Source of the DNA: Diospyros lotus
Lineage: Eukaryota > Streptophyta > Magnoliopsida > Ericales > Ebenaceae
Assembly (NCBI RefSeq): GCF_014633365.1
Contig: NC_068346.1
Location: 36,519,191 to 36,583,190 of the forward strand
Length of the DNA: 64,000 nt
Reading direction: 5' to 3'
Each line of letters begins with the position of its first letter. Position 1 is the first letter of the stretch. A program made the translations under genes and the position numbers. The notes below the pieces were generated by a model. It ran no database searches, was not told the DNA's origin, and was given only the letters and a program-made list of their open reading frames with translations. Below, piece by piece: positions 19,551 through 32,382 of this stretch.

Positions 19551-20445
19551 AAAGTGTGCCAAAGGAGATGAGTGAATTCAGAAAGTTTGACATGATCCAC
19601 GGTAGTAAAAAAAGAAAAAGAAAGAAGAAAGAAAAGGAAAAGGCACCTTTACTTTTATGTATCTCATTTGTACTTCTTTTAAGAAAATGTAGACATCTAT
19701 TTGACTCATCAAACTTTGCGATGAACTCTACCCTACCAAGTATATTAAATTTAAAATCTGCTAAAAATTTTCATGGACCAGCTTTTTGATGATTCTATAC
19801 ATGGAATGTTCTAATTTTAAGATTGATTTCCTTGTTCACGTTAACTATGACCCAACGACAATGTTCAGGGAATGGGTGTTTCATTTATACTGGTTTGTTT
19901 GTAGACCATTTGACATGCATCCATCGTTGCACACAACAATTTCTTTATAAAAAAGGAAACACTCTCCATTTTGTGCCGTAGGTCCTTGAGGTACTTGATA
20001 TGCTTAGATACACTTGCTTGAGTTGTATGTGCATGCTTTCATTTGTGTGAGGAACTATACCTGCAATGTATATACTGTGGAGGAACATTTATTTCATTAG
20101 TTTCATATCTATGCACGCTAGCAAACTTATGTGAAGTTAATGCCGAGTTTTGGCTTAAGCAAGACTTCTAAATTTCTGCATCATTTTGTTGTTTAACTTT
20201 ACGAGATGTTTGTGCTTCTGTTACAGCTTTTCATTGTGATGCCCATTAGGTACTCTTGCAGTACCATTAAAAGGTGGTTGAGAGGCAGCTGCACAGGTTA
20301 CAAGTACAGTCCAGTTGGAACATGGGAAGTTGCAGGAAGCTTTCCTGAAGGGTCTTCAGAATAAAAAAGTTATTGTTGGACTTCGGAAAAGAGTGAGGAT
20401 TTTGTGAGCCAATTAGCTATGCGGGGGGTTTGTTGTGTAAAAAAT

Positions 20446-23400
20446 TTGGACATGTAATGTAATGCATGTGGTGTCTTCATGCTCCTCGGGTCTGACATCT
20501 TCTGCCAACCACAAGTGCTGGCAAATTTTGGTTTCTTTTATTTGCACTTCATTTGGCTTTGGTAGGATGTGTGCAATACTCAAACTACACTTGCATCCAA
20601 GTGGTGAGAATTTGCAAGCATACTGTAATGTCATTATGCACTGCTTGCTGCTGGTTCACTAAAATGGTGTTCTGCTTTTTGAATTGGGGGGTAATTACCT
20701 ATAATAATGAATGTGGAAAAAAAAAAAAAATTGTTAGCATCTCCATGATTTTTGGAGGGTTTAACTAGTAAATATATGCGCATGAGAAGTCTGAATGTTC
20801 TGGGTCTTTCCTGAATTTCTGATTCTTGCAAAAGTGTTTGATGGTATACAAAAGAAGCATTATTTGTTCTGTTACTTATCTTCTGGGTTTTGTGATCCTG
20901 CTAATTTTCTTGAATTATCATGAACTGAAATGGTGGTTATCTTCTATAGCTAGTTTCATATGGTGATTTGCTTGGTGGCCTCCAACCAAAAATGGTATTT
21001 GTCGGTACTGTAGAATGCTTATGTACTATACTTAAACGCAGGCTTCTCTTTGTTTGTTTTCTGATGCCTTTGGTGTTATCAATTTTATTAGCAATTTGCA
21101 AGTTTCATCCTGCTCATCCTTCACTCTTGGGAAGCACGTTTGTTTTGGATACAACATGCAAATTCTATGGTATAAAATAGATTGTATATGCCTTTTATTT
21201 TTGTCAGATGTAACCGGTCTCTGTTTATTTTGGTAGTCGGATGAAAGGAAACCGCACCCGTGGCTTGGAGTGGGTGTTATCGGTGAAATGAATCTCGTGT
21301 ACTTGTTTTCTGTAAAACAGTTTGCTGTGGGGGTGGGAGGGTATCATTAGTAAATGTGATTGTTGATATTTGATGGTCTCTCTGAGGTTAGTAACTCAGT
21401 AGTCCATTGATAGTGTTGTGTTATCGCAATTAAACAGCATCAACACTAACATGAGACTTGTTATATTGACTCATAATTGGGGAGTCTGAGTCTGGGTCTG
21501 GGTCTGGAAGGGTAATCATTTCTGACGGTGGGATCTTTTTCATTATCAAAGGATGGAACATCTCACTTCATCTCTTTTTCTTTTACATGTCAAGTAAGAC
21601 TCCTTTTTCTCTCTAAGTGGAATCTAACAGCAAGTGTCGTGTTGTCACAGTTAAAACAATATCAACGTGTGTCTTGTTATATCAGCGCATCTAATTGAGG
21701 AGGATATGCCAAGGAGGGTAGTCATTGTAACAAAGCTATATGGCCAGTTGAGGTAGCTTAAATTTGTTATGATTGCCAAGTGGAACCTATCTCTCTCTTT
21801 CTTTTACTTATCAAGTAAAACTCCTTTTTCTTTTTTGCATATTAAGTAGAAACTAATGGTAAAGGTGATTGAAATCAAGTTACAAGAGGCTTCTCTTGTA
21901 ACAACTAGTTGGATCCTGGAGTATTGCTCCTTGATTGGTTCTTAAATGACATTTTTAGAGTACTTATTGTTTCTTTTTTTTTTTTCTTCATTTTGGTTCT
22001 TTACTTGAATATATGAGATTTTTCTTCATTATTTCTAGTGAATTTGGTGTTACATAAACACGCATATATTCTGTGTATGAGTGAAGGAATCATGTTTGAT
22101 ACTCTTGTCTTGTATTTTGCGAGTCATAAGATTTCACTTAATGTAACTGATTTCAATTAATAGAATAAAGGCTCTATTCATTACTGTTTTACTTTTGTAT
22201 TTTTGGATAAAACTCTCAATGCCAGTCATTGGTTCCCCTGACCAGACAGATCAAATGGTAGAGACCAGAGAAAGATTTGGCAATTTTTTCTACTTGATTG
22301 TTGTCTTCTCATGGAATGCAGTGATTGGTTGCAAGGATGGCAGTTGGCCAGGTCTGAAACTCATCAAGTATTGTTTTGGACAATTATGCTATGTTAATCA
22401 TCTCCATCTTGGAGGCTACAAGTAGAGCCTAGATAGAACTAGACTCCCAGTATTTTTAGTTGGCACTATCTTTTTGGAACTTGAGCTTTTATTCTCTCAA
22501 TTCCTTTTGTTATTTGTGTTTATTTGATGATGACTAACAGGTAATTCATTATCTTCTGGGGTCATCAATGGCATATCTGTTATGATTGGCTGTTATGGAT
22601 GTTTTGGTTGTTTTTGGTATCATGTCAAATCTTGTAAATTACAGCCCATTGGTACTATCTGTTGGGTTCTTAAGTCGGTTGTTTATTATGGTTGCTGTTC
22701 CATTGAATTTGGAGTTAAACTGCTCTTAAACTGGAATGGCACATCGAAGTAATCTTTTCTTTCATGGTGACTGAATTGTGTTAGGATCTAACAATGTGCG
22801 TCTAAACACATCATAAGAACAAACAAATCAGTCTGGTAACTAGATATCAACATTGATTGGTGAAAGGTCAAGACTGGTCATCTGAATCTCACTACTTAAT
22901 TTAGTAGTGGTAAATATGACCTTATAGTGTCGGTGGGTGGTCTTAAATTTGAATTGTAGACATTATTTGAACAAGTTCAGCACTATGGTTAGGGTAAACT
23001 AAGATTTACGACCTTTTTGAGTGATTTGTGTTGGGTGTTTACTAATTTTCAGGGAATTTAGTCACTAGAAATGGGTTTAAAAGGGCTTTTCCTTGATTCT
23101 TCCTGATAAAAGAATAGACACCTGTTTTCCATTGTAGAAAGGGTGGAAAAAATAAAAATAATAAAATAGAAAGGGAACAAAGAGTAATGTCAGGACTGAT
23201 CTTTATAATCATTTAAAGGACTTTGGCAAGCTCTTAATGTTATAGGAAACAACAATGTAACAACAGGGCGCCATTACTTTAATTCAGAAACGCAATTAGC
23301 TTCAGACAAATGGTTCCAAAGAGAGGAGAAGAAACTGCTCCCTGTAGTATTTTAAAAGGCAATTAATTTTTTTTTTAGTGGAGATAGAAATATTTTATTT

Positions 23401-25100
23401 GGTAGGGATTGATTGTGTGTTTTTTTGGAAGAATATAAATTTACGATCGTATCTAATTTATTCAAAAATTAAATTAGGGAGAAAGCTAATCTTTTTCTTT
23501 TGGAACTAGCTTGTAAAGTTGAGCCACCTAAATTATATATATATATATATAAATAACAAGCCAGCAACCTTCTCTCTCTTTCTCTCTCGTTTTTCTCATA
23601 TTGTCCTACGTCTTACTTTTCCATCATTGTTCCACAACTGGAATGATTAGTGATTTACTATCACAACTTGAAAGAATCCTGATGTGAAAGTGCACAAGAT
23701 TTATATGGCTGGAAAATGCAATCCCACCAATAAAGTTGATTTGCAAATCACTTTTTCTTCTTCTTTTACCTTGGAGGGCACAACTGTACAAGAAAAAATC
23801 AGAGAAAAAAAAACTGACAATCCTCCATTTAATTGAGCAGATTGCAAACTTCAAATTGGAAAACACTTGTTAGGCCTAGCTTTACAAGCAGGTTACTTGA
23901 CTTTTGAATCACTGCCCAAGTATAAGCTGGGTAAGTTAGACAAAAAGTTAACTGATGGCCCACAACCAAATTGAAAGGTTCCTTTAATTTTTACCTATTC
24001 ATTTGAAAGCTCTGATCACTGTCTCATATTGCTTTCAGATTGTCAGCGGGGCAGGGAGCATCATTTCCTTTATTTTGGTATGATCATTTTCTCTTTACTT
24101 GAAATGAGAGGCATCCTTTGTTTCCGTAGGAAAATGAAAGCTTTTTCTTGGAAGCTATTGTTATATACGCTTGCTGCTTTTGTCTTACCCTTGTATGGAA
24201 ATGTTACTTTTCTACAAAGATGAGATTGTATATTTTTTTATTGTTCTCTAGTTTCCTTTTCTGGGTTTCTTGAATTTTGTTGCCTGTGGAGCTTCCATTT
24301 CTTTGTCATATTTTTTGGGGTAAGCTTTTCAAGAACTGGACCAACCACAGTTTCACTCAACCATAAGAAATTGCAAAAGTAACACGAAGTAGATGGAGGG
24401 AAATTGGCCTAGCCTTTTTGGAGTTCTGCAATGATAAAATGGTCCTTATCATTGCAATGTTTATGCTCTTGATCATTTGCTAAGCTTGTGTTCAGTTCAG
24501 GAATCTTCCATCCAAACTGTCAGCTGATCAATGGACAAGAAAATTAAATGATCAGATAGCTCACACACATACGTCTCTCTGCACATTTTGTCAATGTTAC
24601 GACGCTCCATGTCAATATTAACATAACTCTCATTAAAATCTCAAACATGTTTCACACATAAACATTCAGCTTGTAGTTCTGACCTGCGGTCTGCCGGGTA
24701 AAACAAGAAGAATGAATTTGTTTTTCCATGTCCACATAATGGAGAATCTGTCTATTGGGTGGGGAAGTTTCGCTTTCTATTGAAGCTATTACATATTCTT
24801 CTTGTTTCGTCTCTTTAGATAACAAATCATTTCTTGCTTTCACCTGAAGGAAAGAATATGGCATTGTCTTCCCTTCAGAACTTTCCTTGTTGGGATTCCC
24901 ACGTTTCTCCTCATGGATTCAAATCCAAATTAATTTGAGCTGCAAAACAAACTAGCTCCAAGAGGAAGAAGAAGATGTAAGCACATGAAACTAGTGATTA
25001 GAAAAGCTGAAAACCTAAAACTGACTCCTGTCAACTGATGATTTCTTACACTATTCTCTCTCTGCTATATATGGCTGCACAAAGTTTGCACTTTGCAAAT
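20446..25100. other. Gene-poor intergenic region
   Basis: No conserved domain, RNA gene or bordered transposon recognised apart from the duplication at 21405-21885. The short open frames (for example 20968-21180, 22195-22425, 24029-24223) show no family match and no splice-consistent extensions. An (AT)n run lies at 23535-23552. The last 400 bp probably include the 3' UTR of the minus-strand gene ending at 25124. Confidence 0.5.
21405..21885 (+). repeat. Diverged tandem duplication, about 235-bp units
   Basis: Both units run GTGTTRTCRCARTTAAA...ATCAAC, then CTTGTTATAT, a central GGGTAATCATT / GGGTAGTCATT, then CTTTTAC...TCAAGTAARACTCCTTTTTCT. The first unit spans about 21405-21640 and the second about 21641-21880. 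The divergence indicates an old event. Confidence 0.7.
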
Positions 25101-25123
25101 ATACTCTCTCTAGATCCCTCTAT

Positions 25124-26234
25124 CTATCTGTGAGTGCACATATCCAAAACCTTCTTCCTCCCTTCTACTATTTCATCAAAGAAGTCATCAAGCTCCATGA
25201 TTATATTCTCAGCCCCACTCTTCAACTCCCCAAAACAACTCTTCAATCTCTCAACTTTGCCACGGATATCGCCTTCTGTTCCATACCCCACAATTCTCTC
25301 CAACCCCTCCCTCAGCTCGTCCATGGCGATTCGTGCTCCTCTGAATTCGTTGAGGAGAATTCCTGCTGCCTGCCCATCCATCTGGGTTATCTCATCCACC
25401 ACCCTTTTGTGCAATCTTGCTGTTGAGACCATAAAAGCTGAGCCAAACACCATGTTTCCTTCGTGCCCTCCTTGGAAAAAACTTGTTTGAGGCCAGAAAT
25501 AGACGAGACCATTGAATAAGATCATAAGAAGAAATGAGGTTATGTTCCTCATTGCATAGAGTACACCTCTGAAACCATTGAAGGCATTGAACCTGGATTC
25601 TATTGGTACACTCTGATATTCAAAACTCAGAGACAATGGTTGAATTCTTGTCTCTATTAAGTTTCTATTCTCCTCTTCCAATCCAACCACTTCCCTTTGG
25701 CAGCCATTGATCAACCGAATAACCTGTACTGATCAAAATGGTTAGAGTAGCGATGGAAAACCAACACATCAATATAGTTTCTATACGGTGAAAAGCCATA
25801 AATTCACCTAGTTGTGCAAAGATTGAATTAAGGTAACTTGAAATTAACGAATGATTTTATACCTGGTGAGAAAGTTGTGGGGTTATAATCGGATGATCAT
25901 CGATGGAGGAAGCTATATTGGTGCCAGAAGAGTAAAAATTTTCCATGTTTGACATGCCAGCTTTGAGTACATGGCAGGCTTCCCAAAGCCTGGAGCTCTC
26001 ATCCATGTACTCATCAAGCCATTTCTCTCCAACTGGCAAGCGGAGCTTTTGGACTAAAATGGTTAACTGGGAATGGAAAGACCTGAGAGATGAGAGAACA
26101 GCTTGAAGGAAATGGATTGACATGAAGTTATAAGAAGGAAATGAGGAGTCAAGCTCATCAAGGCCTTGGGTGAGGAAGCTATAGAAGCCATTGACAGAAG
26201 AGGTGGTGCTGGAGGTGGATGAAGAATGATTCAT
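25124..26234 (-). CDS. BYPASS1-like (BPS1-related) protein, two exons
   Basis: Exon 1 runs 26234-25863 (ATG to ...PQLSHQ) and exon 2 25723-25124 (VIRLINGC... to CTHR stop), joined by a phase-0 GT-AG intron of 139 bp. The product is about 323 aa. Seen: an N-terminal helical region with [20 protein letters not shown] and [20 protein letters not shown], a central segment [20 protein letters not shown] that is strongly hydrophobic over about 20 residues, and a C-terminal helical region rich in Glu and Lys. This layout resembles plant BYPASS1-related proteins, in which BPS1 limits a root-derived mobile signal. The relationship is from memory and the exact subfamily is unsure; a ROH1-like protein is the alternative. 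Several plus-strand open frames over exon 2 are shadows. Confidence 0.65.
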
Positions 26235-26299
26235 GATGGGAAGTAGAAAGAGATGGGTATGGGTTAAAAGAAAAAGGTGATAGAGATTGACAGATATTT

Positions 26300-29200
26300 A
26301 AATTGAAAGATGTGGAAGAGGCGGAGGAAGAAAGGAAGTAAATAAGTAGTGAGTATGGCTGAAGAGCTCAGGTTCCTATATCATGGAAAGGACTGATTGT
26401 TGGGTGCAATTATGGGTGTTTCCTATAGAGTGGAGGGGATGATTGGGAATCTGCCATTTCATTGTTTAATGGGCAGACTTGTAGAGAAAGTAAAATATTG
26501 AAAAAAAAAAAGTGCCTAGAGAGAGAGAGAGAGAGAGAAGTGTATTTTAGTCCAGGATCAAGCCGAAAGCAAGAAATAAACTTAGCAAAAAACTTGATGA
26601 GATTTATATAATTTTTTTTTATTTATGGCATCATGTCTATATTTGTGTATGTGTGTGTTGATTAGGAAGGAACTCTTCAATGTTTGCAACTCTTCATTTC
26701 ATGGTGCTAGATTATGTTTCTTGGGGCAGTAAAAGTTTGAATATTTAGATTGAGATTCTTCTTATCATTCTTCCATTTTGATTTGGTTCCCTTTGGAATT
26801 GAGTGCTCTTTGGCTTCTTCACCTTTTCTCTTCTTTATCCATTTCTTATTATCTTTCTCTCCATCCTCTTTGAATACCATTCCTAGAGATATATGTATTT
26901 TATTTTGCTCTGCTTATCTAAAGAGAAATTAATAATGAGGTGGGTTCTTGGGGTTGAGATTATATACACACACATATATATGCATCTCTTTAAATGCAGA
27001 TTCCCCTATTTTACATTCTTTTATTGAATCCCAGTCATTTTGTTTTGAGGGAGTAGGCCCCCTTCTACTTTTGAATATTAATTTAACCTTCTCTTTGGCG
27101 GAACGGAATATATCCATTTTGACCATCTAAAGTCTGACTGAACCAAGCAGGAATTAGATGTGATACAGAGGCTGGTTATCAAGCAAAATGAACCTAAAAG
27201 TGAGATGTCAGTGCTTAAAATATAGGGCAACAGTAACCTTTAGAGTTTTCTTCTTCTTCATCTTACCAATTGTCTATATTAGTTACCTCCTCTTAGTTAT
27301 TCAACTTTTACTAATGAGATGAAAGTGCTTCAAATGAAGGACAACCGTTATCTTTAGAGTGCTATTCTTTTTAGTTTTTTTTTTTTAATAATTAATTGTT
27401 TATATTAGATTTTCACACACTTATAAATAGAGTAGGCCTAGCCCTTTCTTCACCCATTAAATTAGGCTCAACAAGACCAAGTATACACCATCTCTTATTG
27501 CACTAAGGTGTCATTCATGAGACTAACTGGCAGTGCCCCCTATTTGGGTCCAATGATAGTATCATTAGTTATTGTCCCTTTAAATCTGAGATAACATTGT
27601 GGGGAGTGGCCAATAAACCCCACAAGGGCAGAAGACTGCTCAGTGGGGACTTCGATTTGAGACCTTTTTCTTAGTATGCTGACTCTCATGCCACTTGGAT
27701 ACTACCATGATAATAATTGTCTATATTTTGATCACACTATAATTATTCAAATTCTCTATTATTGCTTCTCTAGCTTGTGTGTTAGTCCCTGTGTGGCTAA
27801 TCATCCTCTCCTCTCGAATCAGTTAATGAACATCACCTTGATAAGCTATTGCCTTACCAACTAAGCTGATGGGACGCGATCTCTCCTTATAAAAAAAAAG
27901 CTTATAAAGTTTTTAGGACTAACTAGTTACAATTCCAAAGATTGTTCTTCAATCTCATAGTTAGACAAGACTAAGTGAATTCATTTGATGAATTTATTGT
28001 AAAAACTAATTGTTTTAGAATATTTATTTAAAGCATCCTAATTTTAGAAAAATAACAAAAAGATTATCTCGATTATTTTAAAAGTCATTGCTATATGAAA
28101 TTAAGAACTATATGAAGTTGGGTGATTTTTAAGTCTCCATAATTGTGGGTTTAAAAAGAAAAACAAAGGAACTAAAAGGACAGACATTACAACAAATTAA
28201 TCAGACGTTTTAGTGCATAAGCATTGTAATTGTAGACACATGTTTTTTCATAGAAGTCTTCTTCTTCAATGATCACTAGAATCTTAAACACTCTGAAGGG
28301 TTGTAATAAGCTTCTTAGTGCGCACAGTTGCAGTGCGAAAGGGCTACGATAGGCTTGGACACAAATGGCAACTGAATAGGATGTTTAAGAAGAGGTCCAA
28401 CTTCATACCAAAGGAGGCACAGAAAAGTTTTAGTGCACATAAATATTTTAAACCTCAAAACTCAACAGTGGGGGCTTTAGGCTCCACATGATCTCCCTGA
28501 TAACGATGGAGATGGAATGCTCCATAAATAAAGTAAATGCTTCACATGCATCATCCTCCAAAGGAAGCACATACCAGTTTATTCTTTCACATCATTAGAG
28601 GGATCATGGGAGGGAAGGGGTATATTATATGAACCAACCTTCCTTCATATAACTAGTGAATGCTCTGCAAATTGGAGGAAAGCTGCTGTCAATCAAATCC
28701 AATCTTATGAGGTTCATTAGACGCCCAAAATGAATTACATTTCTGGGTGCCAACCAATGTGGGATTTGATGGAATGTGTGTGTGTGTATACATACATACA
28801 TACATACATTACATACATACATACATATGTATGTATGTATGTATGTAATGTATGTATGTATGTATAAGCCATCCATCAACCAAGTTGGTGAATTGTTGTT
28901 GCAGCATCATATTTCCTCTTACATTCCGAAAAGTTGAGACATTGAGATCTCAGTAGGTTTCCCCTTTGTCTGTAGTTTGTGAACATGCCACTAAAATTCC
29001 TGTCAGTTGATGGCAATATGTAGTAGATGGCCTGCCATTTCATTCGAGGGCTCAAATTCTCTTGTTGCTTGATGAAGGAAAAGAAATGAGAAAGGCTTGT
29101 CTTGGCTTGTTCCTAATCTTAAAGTGCACATGCTTTGATACCCATAAATTGCTCTGTTAGGTCATGCAATCCTCAACTCCCCCCTTTTTCTTTTTCTTTT

Positions 29201-29332
29201 GTGTTTGTTTTTCTACAAATTCAACATGGTCATACCTAACCCTCACTAAGAATTCTCATTAACAGCTGGTCTTGATGCCGAATAAAAGAGAAAAGTTGCA
29301 TTAGGTAACTACCAATTAGGTGAATTCTAGAC
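26300..29332. other. Intergenic region upstream of the BYPASS1-like gene
   Basis: Contains a (GA)n run at about 26519-26538 and AT-rich DNA. A minus-strand TATA-like TTTAAATA near 26294-26301 is about 60 bp upstream of the BYPASS1-like ATG. A stretch at about 27580-27870 resembles old tRNA-derived or retroelement sequence, but I could not assign it. No gene is seen. Confidence 0.45.
28776..28866. repeat. Mirror-image TACA/TGTA microsatellite forming a near palindrome
   Basis: (GT)n leads into (TACA)n with one TACATT break, then CATATG at 28824-28829, then (TGTA)n with a matching GTAATG break. The two halves are reverse complements with a 4-bp register shift, so a hairpin of about 35 bp per arm is possible. 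Confidence 0.9.
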
Positions 29333-29341
29333 AAATAAAAA

Positions 29342-29870
29342 GGGTCAAGGCATGAATGCACTTGTGTTCTATACTAAAATATATTGTGTTATCCTAAATT
29401 TTTAAAATGTTCCATTAGACATCCTGTATTTTAAAAAAATAAAATTATTAAACACCTCAAAAAAGTAAGTAAAAATATACGCTAGTGAACACGTGAAGTA
29501 TGACTATTGGGTCGGGTGAAGATATAAATGCATTCTTATACTTTATCAAAAAAGTCCTGTGGCATCTTAAACTTTTAAAAAGTTTCATCAGACACCTATA
29601 TTTTAAAAAATGACTATTAAACACCTTTTAATTTGTTATTAAATTAAATACATCCCTGTACTTTATCAAAACGTCCCATTAGACACCTATACTTAAAAAA
29701 AATAAAACTATTATAGACTTTTATATGCACCCTTATATTTTACCAAAAAAAAGTCCCGTGGCACCCTAAACTTTCAAAACGTCTCATTAAACACCTTTAT
29801 TCTAAAAAATAGAATTATTAAACACCTTTTAATTTGTTATTAAATAATTAAATTTGTAATTAAAAAATAA
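29342..29870. repeat. Left terminal repeat of the MULE with tandem sub-repeats
   Basis: Three to four diverged copies of a unit with YTTATAYTTTAYCAAAA, CCCRTTAGACACC and ATTATTAAACACC. The copy at about 29510 (GGGTGAAGATATAAATGC) matches the right terminus better than the outermost one does. Confidence 0.7.
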
Positions 29871-30595
29871 AAAACTAATGTTACATTTAGTTTTAGATTT
29901 TTTTTTCAATGCTAATTTTATAATTAAAGATGTATTAACATTTTATGTTTTAAAAAGTAATAGCATTTATTTTCACAAAATTTAAAAAAGATATTTTTCT
30001 AGTTTACTAGACTCTATGGATGCCACATTTTATTACTTATGCCATGTCACTACACTTGCATTTGACACTTTCAAACTATCATTAATTAGTATCTAATGAG
30101 TGTTCAATATATATTGGGTATACTAATAACAAGCCAAATGGTTCATTACATTTAAGTTGATCATTCTCATCAAAATTGATGAAAGACAACCTCCTATAAG
30201 AGGGAAATTAAAAATTCAAAATAAGGCTCATAGATCATTGTATTTAACAATCCAAAAGCATGCTCATGTAAGAGGAAATTATACAAGCAAAAACAATATA
30301 TATTGTTGCAAGCTAACTCTTTCAATTTGAGATCTTCATTGTGCCAGATTGATGTTGCCTTTTGATGTCTGAATGGTGGAACTAGTTTGATTGTCATGTG
30401 GTGTGGTGGTGTACCTCATCCTACTCATTTGCATCTCATCTATTTGTCTTTGTAATTGTCTGGATGTAAGAGCATCTTTGCCTTGCCACTTTCGTTTTGG
30501 TGGTTTAATTAAATCCAAGGTCACCGCTTACAATAGTAGAACTCTTTATTTTGTCTGGCTTGCTAATAACCATTGGGGCTCCACTAGATGTCTAC

Positions 30596-31136
30596 CACTA
30601 TAAAAAAAATTAATTTTTTGCGATGTTTTTAAAATCACCGCAAAACATGGTATTTTGTGGCGGTTTCGAAATCGTCACAAAATATGATTTTTGCGGCGGT
30701 TTTTTTAAAATTTTGCGACGGTTTCATAAAATCGTCGCAAAATTCAGTAAAACATATTTTTTTGCGGCGGTTTCCAAAAAATCATGGCACACAAAGGATG
30801 GGCGGCCGGGGGCGGGCCCTGCTAAAATAAAATTTTTTATTAATTTTAGCGGCGGTTTTGAAATCGCCACTAAAATTAAAAAATTAATTTTTTTTATTAA
30901 TTTTTGCGACGGTTTTGAAATCGCCACTAAAATTAAAAATTTATTTTTTTTAAAATTTTGAAACCGTCGCTAAATATTATAGAAACCGCCGCAAAATTTA
31001 AAATTAGCAGCGGTTATTCCAGTGGTTGCTGAAAATCGCCGCTAAATGCTCCGCGACGGCTGACTTAGCGACGGTTAAAAATTACCGCTAAATACAAAAA
31101 AAAAAACCGTCGCTAAATGTCAATTTTTTTGTAATG
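30596..31136. mobile_element. Non-autonomous CACTA (En/Spm) element
   Basis: 541 bp, starting CACTATAAAAAAAATTAA; the reverse complement of the right end reads CATTACAAAAAAATTGAC. A 3-bp duplication TAC lies on both sides (30593-30595, 31137-31139), as CACTA elements make. The interior is filled with subterminal repeats of GCGACGGTTT / GCGGCGGTTT in both orientations, the binding-site pattern of this superfamily. No transposase. Confidence 0.9.
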
Positions 31137-31490
31137 TACAAATAAAAAAAAAAAGAAAACTCAAAATTGTTGAGCATGAGGTTCCCTATATGAGATGAAA
31201 AAAATGAATTTAGATTTAGGAATAGAAATGACTTACTTTGAAAGTTATTCCACCAGTTCTATCATTGTAATATGCATCGAATCCCTTTGATACTCTTGGC
31301 TTCTTTGGTTGATTTGCATTGCTCTATTTCTAGTTTGCACTCCTTTTTGCAACACTTACAAATGCATATTCATTTCCAGAAGTAGCATTTCCCACCCTTA
31401 TACCACTCAAATCATTCCATTCCATTGTGTCCTATTAGTGTTTCACCCATATTTTGACTATTTTGATTCTGTTAACACTAATATCGTTAC

Positions 31491-32382
31491 TTGGGGTGTG
31501 TATGATGCGGTTTGATTGATTTTAGCATTTTCAATACACCAAACGGTATGTGCGATTTTTCTATCAAAGTCAACTGCGTGATTTGGTTTGGTCAGTGAAA
31601 ATTGCATCGCAAATGCTGTGCAATTCGGTGTAGTTTCCACAGTTTGTCCAAAACTTGCCTAATATTAATCCACCCATTTTCGTGGTGCTGTTTTCTTGGT
31701 TTCATCCATTGATTCATAGGAATACATGAACCAGAGAAAGCCACCTTATCAAATCCAAAGCATGAACTAGAGAAACAGAGAAAGTTTTAGAAACGAAAAT
31801 AGTCAAGAAGTTACCTCCAACCTCTCGAGATTCGCCATTGTGGAAGGCATCTCCAGTGAACCATTTACGAGAGACAACAATGCAGAGGTGGAGGGAAATG
31901 AGAAAAGTCAAAAGGGGATCTCCTTTGACATCAACAACGCTTGGACGTCTTCGACTCCTAGACAATGTTGTCAATAGCTTGGCGATTGGACCTCTTGGCA
32001 ATCTTCGAGACAATGTCGTTGGTCTTGAGAGTGCGCGCGACTGGCAGGGAATGGTGGGGGAATGGTGGTTACTGAGTAAAGAGGATTGCTGGGTGTGGGT
32101 GGGTAGAGAGGACTCTTGGTGTGGTTGGGGTGGGGGCTAGGTGTAGGTGTGAGAAATGAAGGATTAGGGTATCTGGGTTAGTTTTAATGTTTCATAATTT
32201 TTTTTAATTTTTATACTAATAGAATACTATGAGGGTGGTTAGGTTTTGAACCCAATCAAGAAATCCTCAAATCGCATGGTTTGAGGATTTCTCAAACCGT
32301 GCCGAACTGCCTCCCCAAAAACTACGCGGTGCGGTTTGTTTTGGTCAATTTTTGCGCTTTGCCCATTTTTTTAAACATCCTA
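31491..32382. mobile_element. Non-autonomous hAT element
   Basis: 892 bp with imperfect ends (TTGGGGTGTGTATG; reverse complement of right end TAGGATGTTTAAAA). Flanks ATCGTTAC (31483-31490) and ATCATTAC (32383-32390) form an 8-bp duplication with one mismatch. Subterminal GCGGTTTG / CAAACCG motifs lie near both ends. A nearby second copy of the target (AACACCAATATCATTATAATTACATAATAA near 32568) shows the uninterrupted host sequence, which supports the borders. Confidence 0.85.

Larger units (their letters stand above)
14501..20445 (+). pseudogene. Serine hydroxymethyltransferase (SHMT6/7-like) pseudogene
   Basis: SHMT interconverts serine and glycine with tetrahydrofolate. Five remnants lie in order: EEFGILGKSTCVNRR and AIRAWGNQPL...MGKEKQRQFKVIEL (14752-15030), the N-terminal region of the nuclear SHMT6/7 type; GNEYIDEIETLYCDRSLAAF (15033-15115), fused directly after a loss of about 36 residues; YYDITTATTHK (15695-15760), the PLP-lysine region, frameshifted just after the lysine; VFPAMQGGRGPHNNN...LVTGGTDNH (18355-18669); and AAQVTSTVQLEHGKLQEAF (20279-20410), the C-terminal region with an early stop. 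The protein's middle between VN and YYDI is absent. A 2.5-kb retrotransposon and a 91-bp duplication break it further. It retains an intron-like GT after LGLTG (18670), so it derives from genomic DNA, not from processed mRNA. Confidence 0.85.

Noticed and set aside
25130..25490. Plus-strand ORFs of 98 and 118 codons
   Set aside because: They lie antisense to exon 2 of the BYPASS1-like gene and show no domain.
27580..27870. A possible tRNA-derived SINE
   Set aside because: A weak B-box-like CTTCGATTTGAGACC is present, but no A box, no 3' tail and no target duplication.
28625..28879. An 84-codon minus-strand ORF
   Set aside because: Its core (Tyr-Ile-His-Thr repeats) is simply the TACA/TGTA microsatellite translated.
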